Shown: positions 1 through 8,312, numbered from the stretch's first letter. The stretch: DNA of 64,000 nucleotides from JACKNG01 sp050184115 (GCA_050184115.1 JBFXAQ010000001.1:434001-498000); one strand, 5' to 3'. Translations and numbers: made by a program. The notes: generated by a model from the sequence alone, not told the origin.

Positions 1-998
1 ACGGCCGTTTCAGCATGCGCGTCCTCGACCGCGCCATCGACGTACGCATGTCGACCATGCCGGTGGCCTACGGCGAGGCCGTGGTATTGCGTCTGCTCGA
101 CCAGACCGAGGGCGTGCGCGAACTCGCTCAGCTCGGCATGCCCAAGAACCTGATGACCCGCTTCCGCGGCGTCGTGCGCCGCCCGCACGGCATGGTCATC
201 GTGACCGGCCCGACCGGCAGTGGTAAGACCACCACGCTGTATGCCGCGCTGCGCGAGCGAAACGTTCCCGAGACCAAGATCATCACCGTCGAGGATCCGG
301 TCGAGTACCGCCTGCCGCGCATCAACCAGGTGCAGGTGCACGCCGATATCGGCCTGACGTTCGCGCGCGTGCTGCGCTCGACCCTGCGCCACGACCCCGA
401 CGTCATCCTGGTCGGCGAGATGCGCGACGAGGAGACCGTCGAGATCGGTCTGCGCGCGGCCATGACCGGCCACCTCGTGCTCTCGACCCTGCACACCAAC
501 GATGCCATCAGCTCGGTCGGTCGCCTGCTCGACATGGGCGCGCCGGGTTTCCTGCTCGCCTCGTCCCTGCACGCGGTGCTGGCGCAGCGCCTGGTACGGC
601 GCATATGTCCGAGCTGCACCCAGCCGCATTCACCGACGGTGCAGGAAGCGGCGTGGCTGACGATGAGCATCGGTGCGGCGGCGCTGGATCACGAGTACCG
701 TCACGGCGTCGGCTGCCACCATTGCAACAATACCGGTTACCAGGGCCGTATCGGCGTCTACGAACTGCTGGAGATCGACGGCGCGCTGGCGCAGGCCCTG
801 GCGCGCGAAGACACCGCCGCCTTCGACGCCGCGGCGCGCCAGGCCAAGGGCTTCATGCCGCTCGATCGCGTCGCTTTCGCCTATGCCCGTCACCACGTCA
901 CGACGCTCGAAGAAGTCGTACGCATCTCGGCTGACATCGCGACCGTGAGCGAGCCGGAAGACGACAGCTTCGAGGCCATCGAGCCGGCGGAGGCCTGA
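1..998 (+). CDS. mshE: MSHA-type pilus extension ATPase, C-terminal part (5' end outside window)
   Basis: Secretion ATPase of the GspE/PilB/MshE family, which powers pilin polymerisation at the inner membrane. The reading frame is open from base 3 (GRFS before the first Met at 15), so the N-terminus is missing. Visible: Walker A GPTGSGKTT, an Asp-box around TVEDPVEY, Walker B-type ILVGEMRDEET, the His-box STLHTND, and a CPSC...CHHC tetracysteine zinc site typical of assembly ATPases rather than PilT retraction ATPases. About 332 residues are present; full family members are about 550-600. It is followed by mshG, an mshF-like gene and MSHA-like prepilins, so MshE is preferred over GspE or PilB. 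The stop at 996-998 is 57 bases from the next start. Confidence 0.88.
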   Translation, partial: GRFSMRVLDRAIDVRMSTMPVAYGEAVVLRLLDQTEGVRELAQLGMPKNLMTRFRGVVRRPHGMVIVTGPTGSGKTTTLYAALRERNVPETKIITVEDPVEYRLPRINQVQVHADIGLTFARVLRSTLRHDPDVILVGEMRDEETVEIGLRAAMTGHLVLSTLHTNDAISSVGRLLDMGAPGFLLASSLHAVLAQRLVRRICPSCTQPHSPTVQEAAWLTMSIGAAALDHEYRHGVGCHHCNNTGYQGRIGVYELLEIDGALAQALAREDTAAFDAAARQAKGFMPLDRVAFAYARHHVTTLEEVVRISADIATVSEPEDDSFEAIEPAEA

Positions 999-1055
999 GA
1001 GCCCGTGAAGAATTCACCACGCCGGCCGCGACGTTCCCTGCACGGGCTCTGAGCC

Positions 1056-2288
1056 ATGGCGCACTTCAAGTACCGCGGACGGGACGGCGGCGGCGGGGTG
1101 GTCGAGGGCGTGCTCGAGGGCAACAGCCGCGACGCGGTCGCCAGCCAGCTGATGGCGAGCGGCATCATCCCGGTCGACATCGCCGAGCACGCCGCGGCCG
1201 GCGGCGGCGACGCGCTCGCCGGCCTGCGCGCGGCACTCACCCGGCGGCCGCCCGAACTCGAGGATCTCATCCTCTTCTCGCGCCAGATGTACACCCTGCT
1301 GCGCGCCGGCGTGCCGATCAACCAGGCCATGGCCGGCCTCGCGCGCTCGACCCGCAACGAGATGCTGGTCACCGCGCTCGGCAACATCCGCGCCGATCTC
1401 GAGAGCGGGCGCGAATTCTCCACCGCGCTCGGCCGTCACGGTGACATCTTCCCCAGCCTGTTCGTCAACACCGTACGCGTGGGCGAGAACACCGGTCGCC
1501 TCGACGATGCGCTGCTGCGCCTCGCCGAGTATCTCGAGCTCGAGCGCGACACCCGCGCGCGTATCAAGAGCGCGCTGCGCTATCCAAGCTTCGTGGTCAT
1601 TGCCATCGGTCTCGCCGTCGGCATCATCAACGTCGTCGTCGTGCCGCAGTTCGCCCGCATCTTCGAACGGGCCAAGGTCGAGCTGCCGCTGGCCACGCGC
1701 ATCCTCATCGGAACCTCGGACTTCTTCGTCGCCTGGTGGCCGATGATGATCGTGGCGGTGATTGGCGGCTGGTTCGGCGCACGGGCCTGGATACGCACGC
1801 CACGGGGACGCTACCAGTGGGACCGTTACAAACTGCGCCTGCCGGTCGTCGGTAGCATCCTCTACCGTGCGACGCTCGGCCGTTTCGCGCGCTCGTTCTC
1901 CATGTCTCTGGCGTCGGGCGTGCCTTTGCTGCAAGCCCTGTCGACGGTTTCGCGCGCCATCGACAATGATTACGTCGGCCAGCGCATCGCCGAGATGCGC
2001 ACCGGCATCGAGCGAGGCGACAGCCTCACGCGAAGTGCCGCGCAAACCGGGATGTTCTCGCCCCTGGTACTGCAGATGCTGTCGGTGGGCGAGGAATCGG
2101 GGGCGATCGACGATCTGCTCGCCGAGGTCGCCAGCTTCTACGAGCGCGAGGTCGACTACGACATCAAGAACCTCGCCCAGGCCATCGAGCCGATCCTGAT
2201 CGTGGTGATGGCCGGCCTGGTCCTGATCCTGGCGCTCGGCGTGTTCCTGCCGATGTGGGACATGGCCGCGGTCAAGATTCGCAACTGA
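1056..2288 (+). CDS. mshG: MSHA-type pilus inner-membrane platform protein
   Basis: PilC/GspF-family polytopic platform protein, predicted to couple the MshE ATPase to the growing pilus. Its 410 residues match the family. It has two T2SSF repeats: the first around residues 65-190 (LILFSRQMYTLLRAGVPI), the second around 270-395 (FARSFSMSLASGVPLLQAL). A hydrophobic segment follows each repeat, near 170-190 and 375-400. The N-terminal FKYRGRDGGG segment resembles the usual F-Y-x-A-x-D-x-x-G start of the family. It lies between the ATPase and the mshF-like gene in the order known from Vibrio msh loci. Confidence 0.88.
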   Translation: MAHFKYRGRDGGGGVVEGVLEGNSRDAVASQLMASGIIPVDIAEHAAAGGGDALAGLRAALTRRPPELEDLILFSRQMYTLLRAGVPINQAMAGLARSTRNEMLVTALGNIRADLESGREFSTALGRHGDIFPSLFVNTVRVGENTGRLDDALLRLAEYLELERDTRARIKSALRYPSFVVIAIGLAVGIINVVVVPQFARIFERAKVELPLATRILIGTSDFFVAWWPMMIVAVIGGWFGARAWIRTPRGRYQWDRYKLRLPVVGSILYRATLGRFARSFSMSLASGVPLLQALSTVSRAIDNDYVGQRIAEMRTGIERGDSLTRSAAQTGMFSPLVLQMLSVGEESGAIDDLLAEVASFYEREVDYDIKNLAQAIEPILIVVMAGLVLILALGVFLPMWDMAAVKIRN

Positions 2289-2307
2289 CGACGACTCACG
2301 GTTATGC

Positions 2308-2835
2308 ATGGCCATCACGACCACAGCGCTGCAACGCAACCTGAGCCGCTTCGAGCTGGCGCTCGCGCTGCTCGTGCTGGCGATCCTGGTGAGTCTGTTC
2401 CTGCGCCGCATGGAGAACGTATCCGCGGCGGCCGAGGAGGCCGCGGTCAGGACTCGCGTGCAGGACATGGAAGCCCGCCTGATGACGTTGCGCGCGAGCT
2501 TCGCCAGCGGCGATTACGCCGGGCGGCAGCTGAACGAGGACGACATCGTGCGCATCCTCGCCCGCGGCGACGTACCGGCAGCGGCGACGGCACGCGGCTT
2601 CGACTGGAGCGCCGTGCCGGAGGGCAGCTGGGTCTACTTCGCCGATCGTCGGCAATTCGCCTACCGGGTCATCCATGCCGGGCGCTTCCCGGCCGCCGCT
2701 GGCGAGCCGCCGCAGCTGCGATTCCAGGTCGAGGCGCTGCGTGCCGCTACACCGTCTGGCGGGACCGGCGGCGGACGCCTCGTCGGTGCGCGACTGCTGC
2801 CCCTGGCCGCTGGCGCTTGGACACCAGGCCGATGA
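2308..2835 (+). CDS. MshF-like pilus biogenesis protein
   Basis: A 175-residue protein with one N-terminal membrane helix (about residues 15-35, ALALLVLAILVSLFL) followed by a charged, probably coiled-coil stretch (residues 38-65) and a soluble domain predicted to be periplasmic. No prepilin cleavage motif (G before FTLIE) is present, so it is not a pilin. The position directly after mshG and before the pilin gene is that of mshF in Vibrio msh loci; the size and single-helix topology agree. The assignment rests mainly on gene order, so the symbol is left empty. It starts 19 bases after the mshG stop and is probably co-transcribed. The 171 bases between it and the pilin contain no convincing promoter by eye. 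Confidence 0.6.
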   Translation: MAITTTALQRNLSRFELALALLVLAILVSLFLRRMENVSAAAEEAAVRTRVQDMEARLMTLRASFASGDYAGRQLNEDDIVRILARGDVPAAATARGFDWSAVPEGSWVYFADRRQFAYRVIHAGRFPAAAGEPPQLRFQVEALRAATPSGGTGGGRLVGARLLPLAAGAWTPGR

Positions 2836-3006
2836 CGGGCCTGCGTCACGAAACTACGGTGTCTGGCGCGCACGGCGCCCCGGAAAACCATGCAAGAACG
2901 GCGCCTGTGCCTTACATTAGCCCTCCGCGACGGATAGCCGGCGGCCGGGCGATGGCAGGGTAAGCAGGCGCCGCGGTAACAGCCCCACGAAAATGGAGAT
3001 ATCACC

Positions 3007-3438
3007 ATGCAGCGACGACAAGCCGGCTTCACCCTGATCGAGCTCATCTCGGTCATCGTCATCCTCGGCATCCTGTCGGCCTTCGCCATCCCGCGCTTCG
3101 CCAACCTCGAGGTGCAGGCACGCGCCGCCTCGGCCGAGGGGCTCGGCGGCGCGATGCGCAGTGCGATGGCGCTGGTCCATGCGGTGTGGCTGGCCAATGG
3201 CGGCAGCGGCACGACGGTGACGATGGAGAACCAGCCCATCAACGTCGACGCCAACGGTTACCCGTCCTCGGCGACCGAATTGGCCAACGCGCTGACCGTC
3301 AATCCGGCTGGCAACGGCTACAGCTTGAACGGTTCGGCGTTCAGCCCAGATGGCGCGACCGTCCCGGCGCAGTGCAAGGCCGAGTTCGTCGCGGGCAATC
3401 CGCCAACCATCAACGTCGATACCACCGACTGCAACTAG
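3007..3438 (+). CDS. mshA: MSHA-like type IV prepilin, probable major subunit
   Basis: Type IVa/pseudopilin-like subunit of 143 residues. The short leader MQRRQAG is followed by the mature N-terminus FTLIELISVIVILG, with Phe1 and Glu5 as expected for cleavage and N-methylation by the prepilin peptidase. The body is small and rich in Gly, Asn, Ala and Thr. Two late cysteines (AQCK and TDCN, the second next to the C-terminus) could form the D-region disulfide loop. A good ribosome site (GGAG) precedes the ATG. It is the first pilin after mshEGF and the one next to the oligosaccharyltransferase, which suggests the main fibre subunit; mshB is the alternative. It lacks the C-terminal Ser used by the Pseudomonas PilO/TfpO glycosylation system. 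Confidence 0.8.
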   Translation: MQRRQAGFTLIELISVIVILGILSAFAIPRFANLEVQARAASAEGLGGAMRSAMALVHAVWLANGGSGTTVTMENQPINVDANGYPSSATELANALTVNPAGNGYSLNGSAFSPDGATVPAQCKAEFVAGNPPTINVDTTDCN

Positions 3439-3445
3439 CGGGGAG

Positions 3446-3477
3446 CGCCGGAACCGACCGCGAGGTGGGTTCCGGCG
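3446..3477 (+). terminator. Strong hairpin just after the pilin stop codon
   Basis: A perfect 10-bp inverted repeat (CGCCGGAACC at 3446-3455 with GGTTCCGGCG at 3468-3477) and a 12-base loop, beginning 7 bases after the pilin stop. No T-tract follows, so it is not a classical intrinsic terminator. A 3' stem that stabilises the pilin message, or limits read-through into the next gene, is the likeliest role by analogy with other highly expressed pilins. Confidence 0.6.
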
Positions 3478-3495
3478 ATATCCGTCCCGCGAACC

Positions 3496-5460
3496 ATGCG
3501 TATCGTGCCCTGCCCGGCAACGGGCCGACACGTGAGCGCCTTCCTCCTTCTGCTCGCGGTCCTGCTCCAGGGACTCGACCTCTGGTCATTGGCTGGCCTC
3601 GGTATCGCGCTCGTCGCCGGATGCGCAATGGCCACGGCGAGTGCCTACCAGGACGGTCGACCGTGGGCAGCGGGCACGATCGACTACCTGCTGCTCGCGC
3701 TGGCGGCCTGGCTGGTTATCGCGGCTTGGTTCGGCACCGTCGCTGACAACGCCGCCGTCGCGGCGTTCCAGCAGCTGCCGCTGGTTCTCGCCTACTTCCT
3801 CGTTCGCCTCGCGCCGCCCGACTGGCGGCGCATCGAAGTGCTCGTCGCGTTCGTCGCGGCCGGTCTCGCGCTGGCCGCCTTCTGCGCGCCGCTGTTCGTC
3901 GCCGCGGCCGACCAGGCTGTCACCTTTACCCAACGCAATTCGCTGGCCGGTTACCTGCTCCTGGCCGCGTTCGTGCTGTTGCCGGGGCTCGCCCGCGCCG
4001 CGGACGGGGCGCGCCGCCGGGCCTGGGGTGCGGCGCTCTTCCTCGCCAGCTTCGGCATCTTCCACACCACCAGTCGCGCGGCGCTGGCGGCCTTCGTCGT
4101 CGCGTTCACCGGGTACCTCGTCTGCACCGGCCGTGCAGGGCGGCAGCGGGTTGGCCTGCTGGCGCTCGCCATCGTGCTGTGGGCGTTTCTCGCTGCCGAC
4201 CTCGCGCTCAAGGGCGGTGCGACCGAGGCGCTGGGGGCGCTGCGGGCCGCTTCGCCCGGGCTCGCCTTTCGCGGCGATCTAGACCAGGCGAGCTACTTCG
4301 ATCTCCTGCACGGCCGGGCCGGCGCCTTCGATCTGACGGGCGCCGCGGCCGAGCGCCTGGCTTCGGCCAACGAACGATTCCTCATCTGGAACGGCGTGTT
4401 TCGCCTGTTGCCGCACGTCCCGTGGCACGGCTTCGGCCCGGGCAGCTTCGGCCACGTCTTTCCGGCCTGGAGCCTGCCCGCCGATCGCTCCGACCGGCTC
4501 TACGCGCACAGCGATTTCCTGCAGTTCTTCGTCGAGCTCGGCTGGCCGGGGCTGGTTCTCGTGGTCCTCCTCGCGCTGGCCATTTGCGCAGCGCGCGCGG
4601 GGCTGCCGCGCCACGCCGGCCCGGCGCGCCGCGACGGTGCCGACGCTGCGTTCTGGGGGCTTGCCGCGGTGGGCATGCACGCGGCCTTCGACTTCGATTT
4701 CTACGTGCCGGCGACACTGGTTCTCTACGGCGTCGTCCTGGCGCGGCTGGTCTCGCTGACCGCGGTGCCGTCGGCGCGCCGCGGCCCGCTCCCGCGCGAG
4801 CGGTTGCGTCCCGCCGTGGCCCTGTTCGTCGGCGGCAGCCTGACGGCGATGGCGATTTGGACATTGGTCGCAGGCCTCGCCATGGCCGTCCACTACGAAC
4901 GCGGAGTCGCCGCGCTCGTGGCCGGCGACACCGCGCGGGCCGCGGCCGCCCTGACCACGGCCGCCCGCTTCCAGCCAACCGCGCCGATCGAGATCGCGCG
5001 CGCCCACCTGTTCCTCGGCGCGGCGAACGCGCGCAGCGGAACCGCCCGTGCCGCCGCCCTGGCCGAGGTCGACCGTCACATCGAGAGCGCCGAGGACCTC
5101 AATCCCTTCAGTCCGCGCGTGCCCTACACGCGCATGCTGCGCTGGCTGGCGACCACCGACACGGACCCGCGCGAGCGGGCCACCCGTGTCCGCGACGCGT
5201 TCGACGCGACGCTGCAACGCGACCGCCGCTTCTACCCGGCACGCCTGGAACTGGCGCGCTTCCTCCTCGCTCACGGCGCTGCCGACGAGGCACGCGCGGT
5301 GCTCGAAGCCGGGCTCACGCAACCCTTCGCGCCGCACGTTCAGGTGCTCGACTACCTGCAGCTCTTGCGCGATCTGCGCGCGCTCGCCGAAGATGAAACC
5401 GGCGTCGCCGCGGCCGAGCGTGAGCTGTGGCGCATGCGTTACCTGCTCGGGATCGAATGA
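3496..5460 (+). CDS. O-antigen ligase / PglL-type O-oligosaccharyltransferase with TPR-like C-terminus
   Basis: Polytopic protein of 654 residues with about 10-12 hydrophobic segments in residues 15-430. It carries the Wzy_C-type signature: an ERFLIWNGV segment near residue 293, WHGFGPGSFGHVFP near 313, and the periplasmic-loop motif AHSDFLQFFVELGWPG near 337. The His and Glu of that motif match the H-x(n)-E pair of WaaL/PglL enzymes. Residues about 440-650 are soluble and helical, with TPR-like repeats (ALVAGDTARAAAALTTAARF). Family members move lipid-linked glycans to lipid A core or to protein Ser/Thr. Its place directly after the pilin, inside the msh cluster and overlapping mshC by 4 bases, points to pilin glycosylation; this is inference. 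ATG start at 3496; an in-frame GTG at 3532 would be an alternative. Confidence 0.78.
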   Translation: MRIVPCPATGRHVSAFLLLLAVLLQGLDLWSLAGLGIALVAGCAMATASAYQDGRPWAAGTIDYLLLALAAWLVIAAWFGTVADNAAVAAFQQLPLVLAYFLVRLAPPDWRRIEVLVAFVAAGLALAAFCAPLFVAAADQAVTFTQRNSLAGYLLLAAFVLLPGLARAADGARRRAWGAALFLASFGIFHTTSRAALAAFVVAFTGYLVCTGRAGRQRVGLLALAIVLWAFLAADLALKGGATEALGALRAASPGLAFRGDLDQASYFDLLHGRAGAFDLTGAAAERLASANERFLIWNGVFRLLPHVPWHGFGPGSFGHVFPAWSLPADRSDRLYAHSDFLQFFVELGWPGLVLVVLLALAICAARAGLPRHAGPARRDGADAAFWGLAAVGMHAAFDFDFYVPATLVLYGVVLARLVSLTAVPSARRGPLPRERLRPAVALFVGGSLTAMAIWTLVAGLAMAVHYERGVAALVAGDTARAAAALTTAARFQPTAPIEIARAHLFLGAANARSGTARAAALAEVDRHIESAEDLNPFSPRVPYTRMLRWLATTDTDPRERATRVRDAFDATLQRDRRFYPARLELARFLLAHGAADEARAVLEAGLTQPFAPHVQVLDYLQLLRDLRALAEDETGVAAAERELWRMRYLLGIE

Positions 5461-5963
5461 TGATCGGGACGACCAAACTCCAGCGGGGCTACAGCCTGGT
5501 CGAGCTCGTCGCCGTGTTGGTGATCGTGGGAGTGTTGGCGGTCTCGCTGCTACCACGCTTCGCCGACGTCGACGTCTTCGCCGAGCGTGGCTACTTCGAG
5601 GAAGCACTGGCGGCGACGCGCTACGCCCACAAGCTCGCCATGGCCTCGGGCTGCAGCATCGAGGTGCGATTCGATGGCGCCACCGACAGCCTGCGCGTGG
5701 CCCGCTGGACGGCCGGCGTCGACTGTACCGTGCGCAGCGGCGCGCCGGTGCCGGTGGCGCGCCCGGGTGGCGGGGGTGACTACGTCAGCACGGCGCCGTC
5801 CGGGGTCGATGTCGCCGGCGACCTCACCTTCTATTTCGACCGCGTCGGGCGCCCGCACGACAGCGCCGGCAACCTCGTCACCGATCCGGCCGCGCTCATC
5901 GTCGACATCGGCGGGCGCCGGTTGCAGGTGGTCCCGGAAACCGGCCTGGTGACGGAGTCCTGA
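5457..5963 (+). CDS. mshC: MshC-like minor prepilin
   Basis: Minor pilin of 168 residues from the ATG at 5457, which overlaps the stop of the previous gene in an ATGA junction; the upstream in-frame start at 5427 would place an unneeded leader within that gene. After the cationic leader ending in QRG the mature helix reads YSLVELVAVLVIVGVLAV, with Glu5 present and Tyr instead of Phe at position 1. Two Cys (near SGCSIEV and VDCTV) could pair. The C-terminal domain has the VTDPAALIVDIGGRR pattern typical of GspH/FimT-like minor pilins. Expected to help prime pilus assembly at the inner membrane. Confidence 0.75.
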   Translation: MMIGTTKLQRGYSLVELVAVLVIVGVLAVSLLPRFADVDVFAERGYFEEALAATRYAHKLAMASGCSIEVRFDGATDSLRVARWTAGVDCTVRSGAPVPVARPGGGGDYVSTAPSGVDVAGDLTFYFDRVGRPHDSAGNLVTDPAALIVDIGGRRLQVVPETGLVTES

Positions 5964-5967
5964 GGCG

Positions 5968-6507
5968 GTGCGGTCTACGCAGCGCGGCGCAACGCTGATC
6001 GAACTGGTCGCGTCGATCGTCGTGGTGTCGATTGCAACTGTCGGCCTGCTGCTCGCGGTGTCGGGCGCCGTCGGGCATTCCGCCGACCCGATGATCGAGC
6101 AACAGGCGATCGCCCTTGCCGAGGCCTACCTGGAGGAAGCCACCCAGGCGGCGTTCTGCGATCCCGATTTCCTTGCGCCCGGCCAGGTGTGTCGCACGCA
6201 ATGCACGGCGAGTGCCTGTGGCACCTGCGGCGGCGGCGCGTTGCAGGAGGCCGCTCGTTCGCTCTACGACGACGTCTGCGACTACGACGGCCTGGTCGAC
6301 GCCGGCGCCCGCGACCGCAGCGACAATCCCATCGCGGGATTGTCGACCTACACGGTTACTGTCGACGTCGTCGACGCCGGCGTCAGTCTCGGCAATCCGG
6401 CCATTTCGGCTGCGGCGGGCGAGGTAGTGCGAGTGGACGTCAGCGTCGCTCATCCGGGCCTCGACGAACCCATCGTGCTTTCCGCGTTTCGCGCCAACGC
6501 GCGGTGA
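5968..6507 (+). CDS. mshD: MshD-like minor prepilin with a Cys-rich insert
   Basis: Minor pilin of 179 residues starting at GTG 5968 after a GAGG ribosome site, 4 bases from mshC. The mature N-terminus is ATLIELVASIVVVSI after RG, so Ala replaces Phe1 while Glu5 is kept. The DDVCDYDGL segment near residue 110 matches the conserved D-D-x-D-Y-x-G-L stretch of MshD proteins. A short region around residues 68-95 holds clustered cysteines (VCRTQC, ACGTCGG), which is unusual for this family and suggests a local disulfide knot or metal site. The stop overlaps the mshO start (GTGA). Confidence 0.75.
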   Translation: MRSTQRGATLIELVASIVVVSIATVGLLLAVSGAVGHSADPMIEQQAIALAEAYLEEATQAAFCDPDFLAPGQVCRTQCTASACGTCGGGALQEAARSLYDDVCDYDGLVDAGARDRSDNPIAGLSTYTVTVDVVDAGVSLGNPAISAAAGEVVRVDVSVAHPGLDEPIVLSAFRANAR

Positions 6508-7418
6508 ACGGGATGGGCGCGCGCGGCTTCACTCTCATCGAACTCATCGTCGTCATCCTGCTGCTCGGGATCGTCGCGGTCATGGCCGGGCGCAACATCA
6601 CCGGTCCCGTGCTCGGCTTCGTCGACACCAGCCGGCGCGCCGCGCTGGTCGACACCGGCCACACGGCCGTCAACCGCATCACGCGCGAGGTGCGACTCGC
6701 CCTGCCCAACAGCGTGCGCATCAGTGGCGGCACCGCGCTCGAATTCCTGCGCACCCGTACCGGCGGGCGCTACCGGGTCGCGGTCGACCCTGGTCTGCCC
6801 TCGTCCGATCCGCTGGATTTCGGCGGCGGCGACACGAGTTTCGACGTCCTCGGTACCCTGCGTGCCTTTGGCCAGATCTGTGCGGCGACCACGCCGAGCT
6901 GCGGCGGCCCGGCCGCTTCGACCGCGGCCTGCATGGCCGATCCGCGGCTCGACTGCCTGGTCGTCTACAACACCGGCCAGCCGGAGGACTGCGGCCTGCT
7001 GGCCAGCGGCCGGACCAACGCCTATTGCGGCGACAACGTCGCCGGTATCGACGCCGCCGACGTCGGGGCGGGGACGATTGCCTTCGTCAACGATGCCGGC
7101 GCCTTCCCGTTGTCGTCGCCGAACCAGCGCTTCCACATCGTCGATACGCCGGTGAGCTACCTGTGTGACCTCGGCACGCGGACGCTGCGACGCTACGACG
7201 GCTATGCCATCGGCGCGGTCCAGCCGACCGTCGCGAGCCCACCTGCAGTCAGCGGGCGGGTGCTAGCCGACAACCTCACAGGCTGCGAATTCAGCTACGA
7301 CCCCGGCACCGCGACGCGCTCGGCACTGGTTGCCGTACGCCTGACTTTCGCCGACGCCGCGGCCCCGGGCGAGCGCGTGGTGCTCTACGAGCAGGCCCAC
7401 GTGCCGAACACACCGTGA
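6504..7418 (+). CDS. mshO: MshO-like minor prepilin
   Basis: Large minor pilin of 304 residues. Translation is placed at GTG 6504, which shares GTGA with the mshD stop; ATG 6513 is the other option, and the longer upstream frame lies inside mshD. The mature N-terminus reads FTLIELIVVILLLGIVAV after ARG, with Phe1 and Glu5. The following RRAALVDTGHTAVNRITREVRLALPNS-type region is characteristic of MshO. The globular part has at least eight Cys (for example TPSCGG, RLDCLV, EDCGLL, AYCGDN), probably disulfide bonded in the periplasm. It overlaps mshP by 4 bases. Confidence 0.78.
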   Translation: MNGMGARGFTLIELIVVILLLGIVAVMAGRNITGPVLGFVDTSRRAALVDTGHTAVNRITREVRLALPNSVRISGGTALEFLRTRTGGRYRVAVDPGLPSSDPLDFGGGDTSFDVLGTLRAFGQICAATTPSCGGPAASTAACMADPRLDCLVVYNTGQPEDCGLLASGRTNAYCGDNVAGIDAADVGAGTIAFVNDAGAFPLSSPNQRFHIVDTPVSYLCDLGTRTLRRYDGYAIGAVQPTVASPPAVSGRVLADNLTGCEFSYDPGTATRSALVAVRLTFADAAAPGERVVLYEQAHVPNTP

Positions 7419-7840
7419 GCAGGCACGTGCAGGGACAACGCGGCGTCGCCCTGGTGGCAGCGATCTTTCTCATCGTGGTGGTCGCCCTGCTGGCCGGCTT
7501 CCTGGTCAGCATCGCCGGCGCCAGCCGCACGGCCTCGGCCTATGCCGCGGTCGAATCGCGCGCGCGCCATGCCGCCGAGAGCGGTCTCGAATGGGCCGTG
7601 CACCGCCTGCTGACCAATCCCGTGGCACCGGACTGCAGCGGCTTCCCGGCCTCCTTCGCCCTCGCCGGTGGTGGCAGCGGCGGATTCCGCATCACGGCCC
7701 AATGCAACGGTCAGGCCGTCACCGAGGGCGCCGCGAACTACTCCGTGTTCGATCTCGAAGTGGTGGCCGAGTTCGGCACCGCCGGCGGCGACGACTACTT
7801 CCGGCGCCTGCTCGCGGCCTCGGTCGTCGTGCGCCCGTGA
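7415..7840 (+). CDS. mshP: MshP-like pilus protein (PilX-type)
   Basis: A 141-residue protein with start GTG 7415 overlapping the mshO stop. The N-terminal helix reads VALVAAIFLIVVVALLAG after QRG: a prepilin-like cleavage site but without the Glu5 of canonical pilins, as in MshP and PilX/GspK-related proteins. The ARHAAESGLEWAVHRLL segment (residues 50-66) is typical of these. Two cysteines (PDCSGF, AQCNG) lie in the soluble part. It is the last gene of the pilus block and converges with trmL, the two stops being 7 bases apart. No mshQ-like adhesin gene follows. Confidence 0.78.
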   Translation: MSRHVQGQRGVALVAAIFLIVVVALLAGFLVSIAGASRTASAYAAVESRARHAAESGLEWAVHRLLTNPVAPDCSGFPASFALAGGGSGGFRITAQCNGQAVTEGAANYSVFDLEVVAEFGTAGGDDYFRRLLAASVVVRP

Positions 7841-7847
7841 CGGCGTC

Positions 7848-8312
7848 TCACCCGGCGCCGGCGTAGCCGTTCTGGCGCCACGCTTCGTAGACCGCGATCG
7901 CGACGGCGTTGGACAGATTGAGGCTGCGACTGCTCGGTACCATGGGCAGGCGCACCCACCGCGCCGGTGGAAATCGTGCCAGCACGCCGGCCGGCAGGCC
8001 GCGTGTCTCGGCGCCGAAGAGCAGCACGCTGCCGGCTGCGAAACGGACGGCATCGAGTCCCTGGGTGGCGCGGGTGGTGAACGCGTAGACTGCTTCGCCG
8101 CCGAGCTCGTCGAGACAGGCGTCCAGGCCGGCATGCACACGCACGCTGGCGTACTCGTGGTAGTCGAGGCCCGCGCGGCGCAGATCGCGATCGTCGAGAC
8201 GGAAACCGAGTGGTTCGACCAGGTGCAGGCGGGCGCCGGTGTTGGCACACAGGCGTATAATGTTGCCCGTGTTCGGCGGGATCTCCGGCTCATGGAGCAC
8301 GATGTCGAACAC
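7848..8312 (-). CDS. trmL: tRNA (cytidine(34)-2'-O)-methyltransferase TrmL
   Basis: SPOUT-class methyltransferase that 2'-O-methylates the wobble base of tRNA-Leu isoacceptors using SAM. The N-terminus FDIVLHEPEIPPNTGNIIRL, the GLDYHEYASV segment, FGAETRGLP and the C-terminal motif IPMVP-like LPMVPSSRSLNLSNAV are nearly those of E. coli TrmL. Those last stretches form the trefoil-knot SAM pocket. The GTG at 8312 gives 154 residues, close to the 157 of E. coli, and begins exactly where the family begins; the frame can be extended only to a TTG at 8330. Its start codon lies 32 bases from that of the divergent pyrD. Confidence 0.93.
   Translation of the reverse strand: MFDIVLHEPEIPPNTGNIIRLCANTGARLHLVEPLGFRLDDRDLRRAGLDYHEYASVRVHAGLDACLDELGGEAVYAFTTRATQGLDAVRFAAGSVLLFGAETRGLPAGVLARFPPARWVRLPMVPSSRSLNLSNAVAIAVYEAWRQNGYAGAG
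8256..8261 (+). promoter_or_regulatory. Possible -10 element for pyrD inside trmL
   Basis: A perfect TATAAT lies on the plus strand about 84 bases before the pyrD ATG, inside the trmL coding sequence. There is almost no intergenic room for a pyrD promoter, so a start site within trmL is plausible. No good -35 hexamer sits 16-18 bases upstream (TTGGCA at 8242 is too close), hence the low confidence. Confidence 0.3.

Noticed and set aside
4179..5396. 405-residue alternative frame within the oligosaccharyltransferase gene
   Set aside because: Arg/Pro/Gly-rich shadow frame; the chosen frame has the membrane helices and Wzy_C motifs.
1..7840. Type II secretion (gsp) locus instead of MSHA pilus
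   Set aside because: No GspG/H/I/J/K order; the MshO- and MshP-type sequences and the E-G-F-A-C-D-O-P order fit MSHA better.
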